The translations under genes and the position numbers were made by a program. The notes under the pieces were generated by a model. That model was not told the origin of the DNA. It was given only the letters and a program-made list of their open reading frames with translations, and did no database searches. Source: Nereocystis luetkeana (Eukaryota > Sar > Phaeophyceae > Laminariales > Laminariaceae). From it: 64,000 nucleotides of DNA. Where the stretch lies: positions 2,984,069 to 3,048,068 of the forward strand of contig JARUPZ010000027.1 of the NCBI GenBank assembly GCA_031213475.1, given 5' to 3'. Position 1 is the stretch's first letter. The number at the start of each line of letters is the position of its first letter. Shown here in pieces: positions 62,301-64,000 of this stretch.

Positions 62301-63771
62301 CCGCTAATATTGCGGGGGTTAACTCTGCAAAGTCTAGCTCCTCGAAGTCCACCTCGCGCTCCTTCGTTGACAATTTGTAGAACATGCAAAAAGGTCGGCG
62401 TTTTCATATAATTCAATATTAAAGGCATTTTATTTTCAGTCTACGACAAGCAGCAGGAAGACTATTAACAGTGGGTTTGCTACGGGAGGTTCAAACGTAC
62501 CCACAGGCGTTCCGGAAGGTCTGATCGCTCAATTCCCATCAAACGTCGACCCCCGTCCGCAAACATAGGACACCCGTCTAGTTCGTCACTCCCGGCTTCG
62601 CTTCATGCCATGTGTGATCTTATGCGCTGGGTTTCGGAGGTCGTACAGAGTATTTACCTGCAGTGGGTCCACTTCCTCGATGAGCAAACGTCCGCGTTTC
62701 GTAGGGAGCCCTCCGTTTTTCTTTCCAGCAGGATCACCTTCAACCTTTGGCGGAGTAGGAATTACAGAATCAACTTGTTTGCTCTCACAAAACTGGTCTG
62801 ACTCCGAAATGGATTGATTGAGCGTATGTTGCAGGGAAAACCCCGCTTTGAAATGCGCGCCACATCTTCTTAAACCGGATTTTCAGCACGCAAAGGTTCA
62901 TGTGAATCACCGTTTAAGCGCGAGCGCGTCGTGCTGCGCACAGGAGGCCATCGGAAAATTGTGCAAAACTAACATCCTGGAGCACGATCCTTAGCAGACG
63001 CAACGCAAAGGCTGCGTTAGCATAGACATGTCAGCTCCGCTGACAAGTTATACTGGTGCATTACGCGCATATTAACTGATTACATGGCGAGCTACAGCAG
63101 CAGTATTGATCACTGCTCGCTGGGCTACCGGTGATTGTTCTCACCATGTACGGGGAACACCCACGTACTCGGTGGTCAAACTGGAAGCTTATGGTCACCG
63201 TTATGGTAGCTATGATGCTAACTACTATGTAGGCTCCATCTCCACGATGACGCCACCAATCTTATCTAAGTACAGAAGTCCACGGACGGAAACAAAGAAT
63301 GCCAGTCGCACCTGGCGTTGTTTGGCTGCGGTGAGCTCCCTCAGTTTGAAGGCTTTCATGTCGTTGGGGTCCAGACGCACACTCTCCGCGAAGTCAGCAA
63401 CCGCGCCCGCATACTTTCCGCGGCTGTAGCGCACCATCCCCCTTCGCATCCAGGCTTTCTTGAACTCAGCATCAAGATGAATTGCCCTGTGCCACGCGAT
63501 TTGTCCTTCCCATGAGTAGTGACGCTGAGTGTACGCGGGATTATTTGTCGCGGAAAAATGCGGGATCACGTTTCGCTGGCTGTACAAGTCTAAAGGACGA
63601 CACTTCGCAGACGCGGCTTGCCTCCCCTCACCTTGTGCAATCATCTTCGGCTTGTTCAAATCGTTGCAGTTTGTGCGCGGCGGCAGCCCTGTTACTGTAC
63701 AGTTTGGCGTTGGCATCGTCCAGAGCAATAGCGCAAGAATAACATCGAAAAGATTCATCGTACTCCTTGGC
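47354..63771 (-). CDS. Multi-TPR protein, RPAP3/SPAG1-like (5' end missing)
   Basis: Minus-strand exons, 5' to 3': 63771-63632, 63486-63312, 62801-62658, 62361-62224, 52517-52143, 51759-51588, 50364-50225, 49682-49491, 48961-48863, 48500-48408, 48181-47924, 47620-47354. Phases agree throughout; 2,193 nt, 730 residues plus stop. TPR units: YDESFRCYSCAIALDDANAK, NRAAAAHKLQRFEQAEDDC and KKAWMRRGMVRYSRGKYAGA at the N-terminal side; YNAGDYKAAGIAFLQAEECD and RYADAEKDATVVLQADPGNI in the middle; WDQALKLFTQGVVANPSDAK near the C-terminus. A linker reads KRGRLLIEEVD, reminiscent of the RPAP3/SPAG1 family, whose members are HSP90/R2TP co-chaperones. No RPAP3 C-terminal domain is visible, so orthology is open. 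Upstream exons lie beyond position 64000. The intron from 62223 to 52518 could hide further exons. The gene converges on FEN1. Confidence 0.8.
50820..51060 (-). mobile_element. Ty1/copia RNase H fragment in a TPR-gene intron
   Basis: The minus strand encodes the copia integrase-RT-RNase H polyprotein tail: GYTDASSAANPDRRKSTTDY followed by GAPISFGTKT and STVEAELMA. Only the RNase H portion is preserved. It lies in the intron between the exons at 51588 and 50364. No long terminal repeats were identified, so it is a remnant. Confidence 0.75.
53380..53960. repeat. Purine-rich low-complexity tract
   Basis: The plus strand is dominated by A/G, including AAAGAAAGAAAAGAAAAAG-type runs near 53490-53530 and repeated ACAAAGAGGACAAAGAC near 53750. 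Long frames on either strand are composition artefacts. It resembles the A-rich stretch at 130-430 in style. It lies in the long intron of the TPR gene. Confidence 0.6.
54930..57260 (-). mobile_element. Decayed LINE with reverse transcriptase
   Basis: In minus-strand order from 57260: linker sequence (RIRDGDQSGFYMHLKGIEF, CDRWVQWFGSLLNAK), then RT (ISKAVGSDELPAELLKLA, GGVPQEWKDSTI, YRGISLVAHVGKVLLKAIA, PEEQRGFRPQ, motif A FVDLAKPYESVDRALMW, motif B GLRQG with VLAPLLFNMFF, motif C-like SDDAG near 55905), then the connection domain (YLGATVCKNTD, ETVLYGC, TTVRKRRIIFVGFVT, KSGKWFRRVEE). Frames break near 56270 and 55890 and at several later points, and the motif B segment is tandemly duplicated. 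The endonuclease part is missing or unrecognisable, so the copy is probably 5'-truncated. It sits in the same orientation inside the 9.7-kb intron of the TPR gene. Confidence 0.8.
57300..62200. other. Intronic stretch of the TPR gene without identified exons
   Basis: No exon of the TPR gene could be placed here. The sequence at 58250-60300 is pyrimidine-rich on the plus strand, with overlapping open frames on both strands and no domain motifs. A minus-strand frame at 61450-61900 contains GTPQEWKYSVI, which resembles the LINE GVPQEWKD motif, and may be another very decayed reverse-transcriptase relic. CTATTAATAG occurs at 58181 and TACCTGGTA near 57849. Confidence 0.4.
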
Positions 63772-64000
63772 CTGGAACAAAAAAAACGCGATGAGGACAT
63801 ACACACCGTTCGAGCGGCTGTTTCAAGAATGATTCGAGGTTAGTCAATAGCGACGTCGCCGAAATTAATCGGTCACTCTTTAAATGTATGCAACACATAT
63901 ATCATGTGCTTCAACGCACAACACTACGTGTCCACACGTACGTACAACACTGCAGGTCTGCATGCATACTCCAGATCTACGAGTAGTCCAGGACCTCGAA

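Noticed and set aside
1-64000. CRISPR arrays, operons or ribosome binding sites
   Set aside because: The window is clearly eukaryotic, with many introns; no spacer-repeat array was seen.

Overview
This is a nuclear eukaryotic window. Four long intron-rich protein genes can be read by eye across introns with GT-AG borders and matching splice phases, and the space between exons is full of transposon debris. The gene set (nuclear cap-binding protein, ciliary dynein assembly factor, FEN1, multi-TPR protein) fits a flagellated protist or alga. I lean towards a stramenopile such as a brown alga, but that is inference from general style, not proof. Layout: (1) 2.1-16.05 kb, minus strand: NCBP1/CBP80, about 19 exons located, with one N-terminal stretch not found. 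(2) 16.05-16.28 kb: a 232-bp interval between two divergent start codons. (3) 16.28-24.5 kb, plus strand: DNAAF5/HEATR2, a HEAT-repeat factor for axonemal dynein preassembly, at least 15 exons, followed by two unidentified coding exons near 25.1-25.4 kb. (4) 26-34.4 kb: no supported gene; a decayed LINE fragment and several tandem duplications. (5) 34.4-39.55 kb: a decayed non-LTR retrotransposon (reverse transcriptase, CCHC finger, likely restriction-like endonuclease), flanked by repeat copies that share its 3' end. (6) 40.28-46.85 kb, plus strand: a complete 10-exon FEN1 gene of 467 codons. Its 3.2-kb third intron carries two DNA-transposon-like elements. (7) 47.35-63.77 kb, minus strand, convergent with FEN1: a multi-TPR protein resembling RPAP3/SPAG1, 12 exons, 5' end outside the window. 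One intron of nearly 10 kb holds a decayed LINE, and another holds a Ty1/copia RNase H remnant. How the genes relate: NCBP1 and DNAAF5 are head to head and may share a promoter. FEN1 and the TPR gene are tail to tail with 499 bp between stop codons. DNAAF5 and the SPAG1/RPAP3-like TPR protein could both serve HSP90-linked assembly of dynein arms, but this rests on family resemblance. The most interesting signals are: a pair of in-frame alternative acceptors 9 nt apart in FEN1 that would add or remove the two phenylalanines of its PCNA-binding box; an about 80-residue charged insertion in FEN1; a hAT-type non-autonomous element built almost entirely of GGGTC/GACCC repeats; and very strong over-representation of short near-palindromic words (TACCAGGTA and CTATTAATAG) in non-coding DNA.
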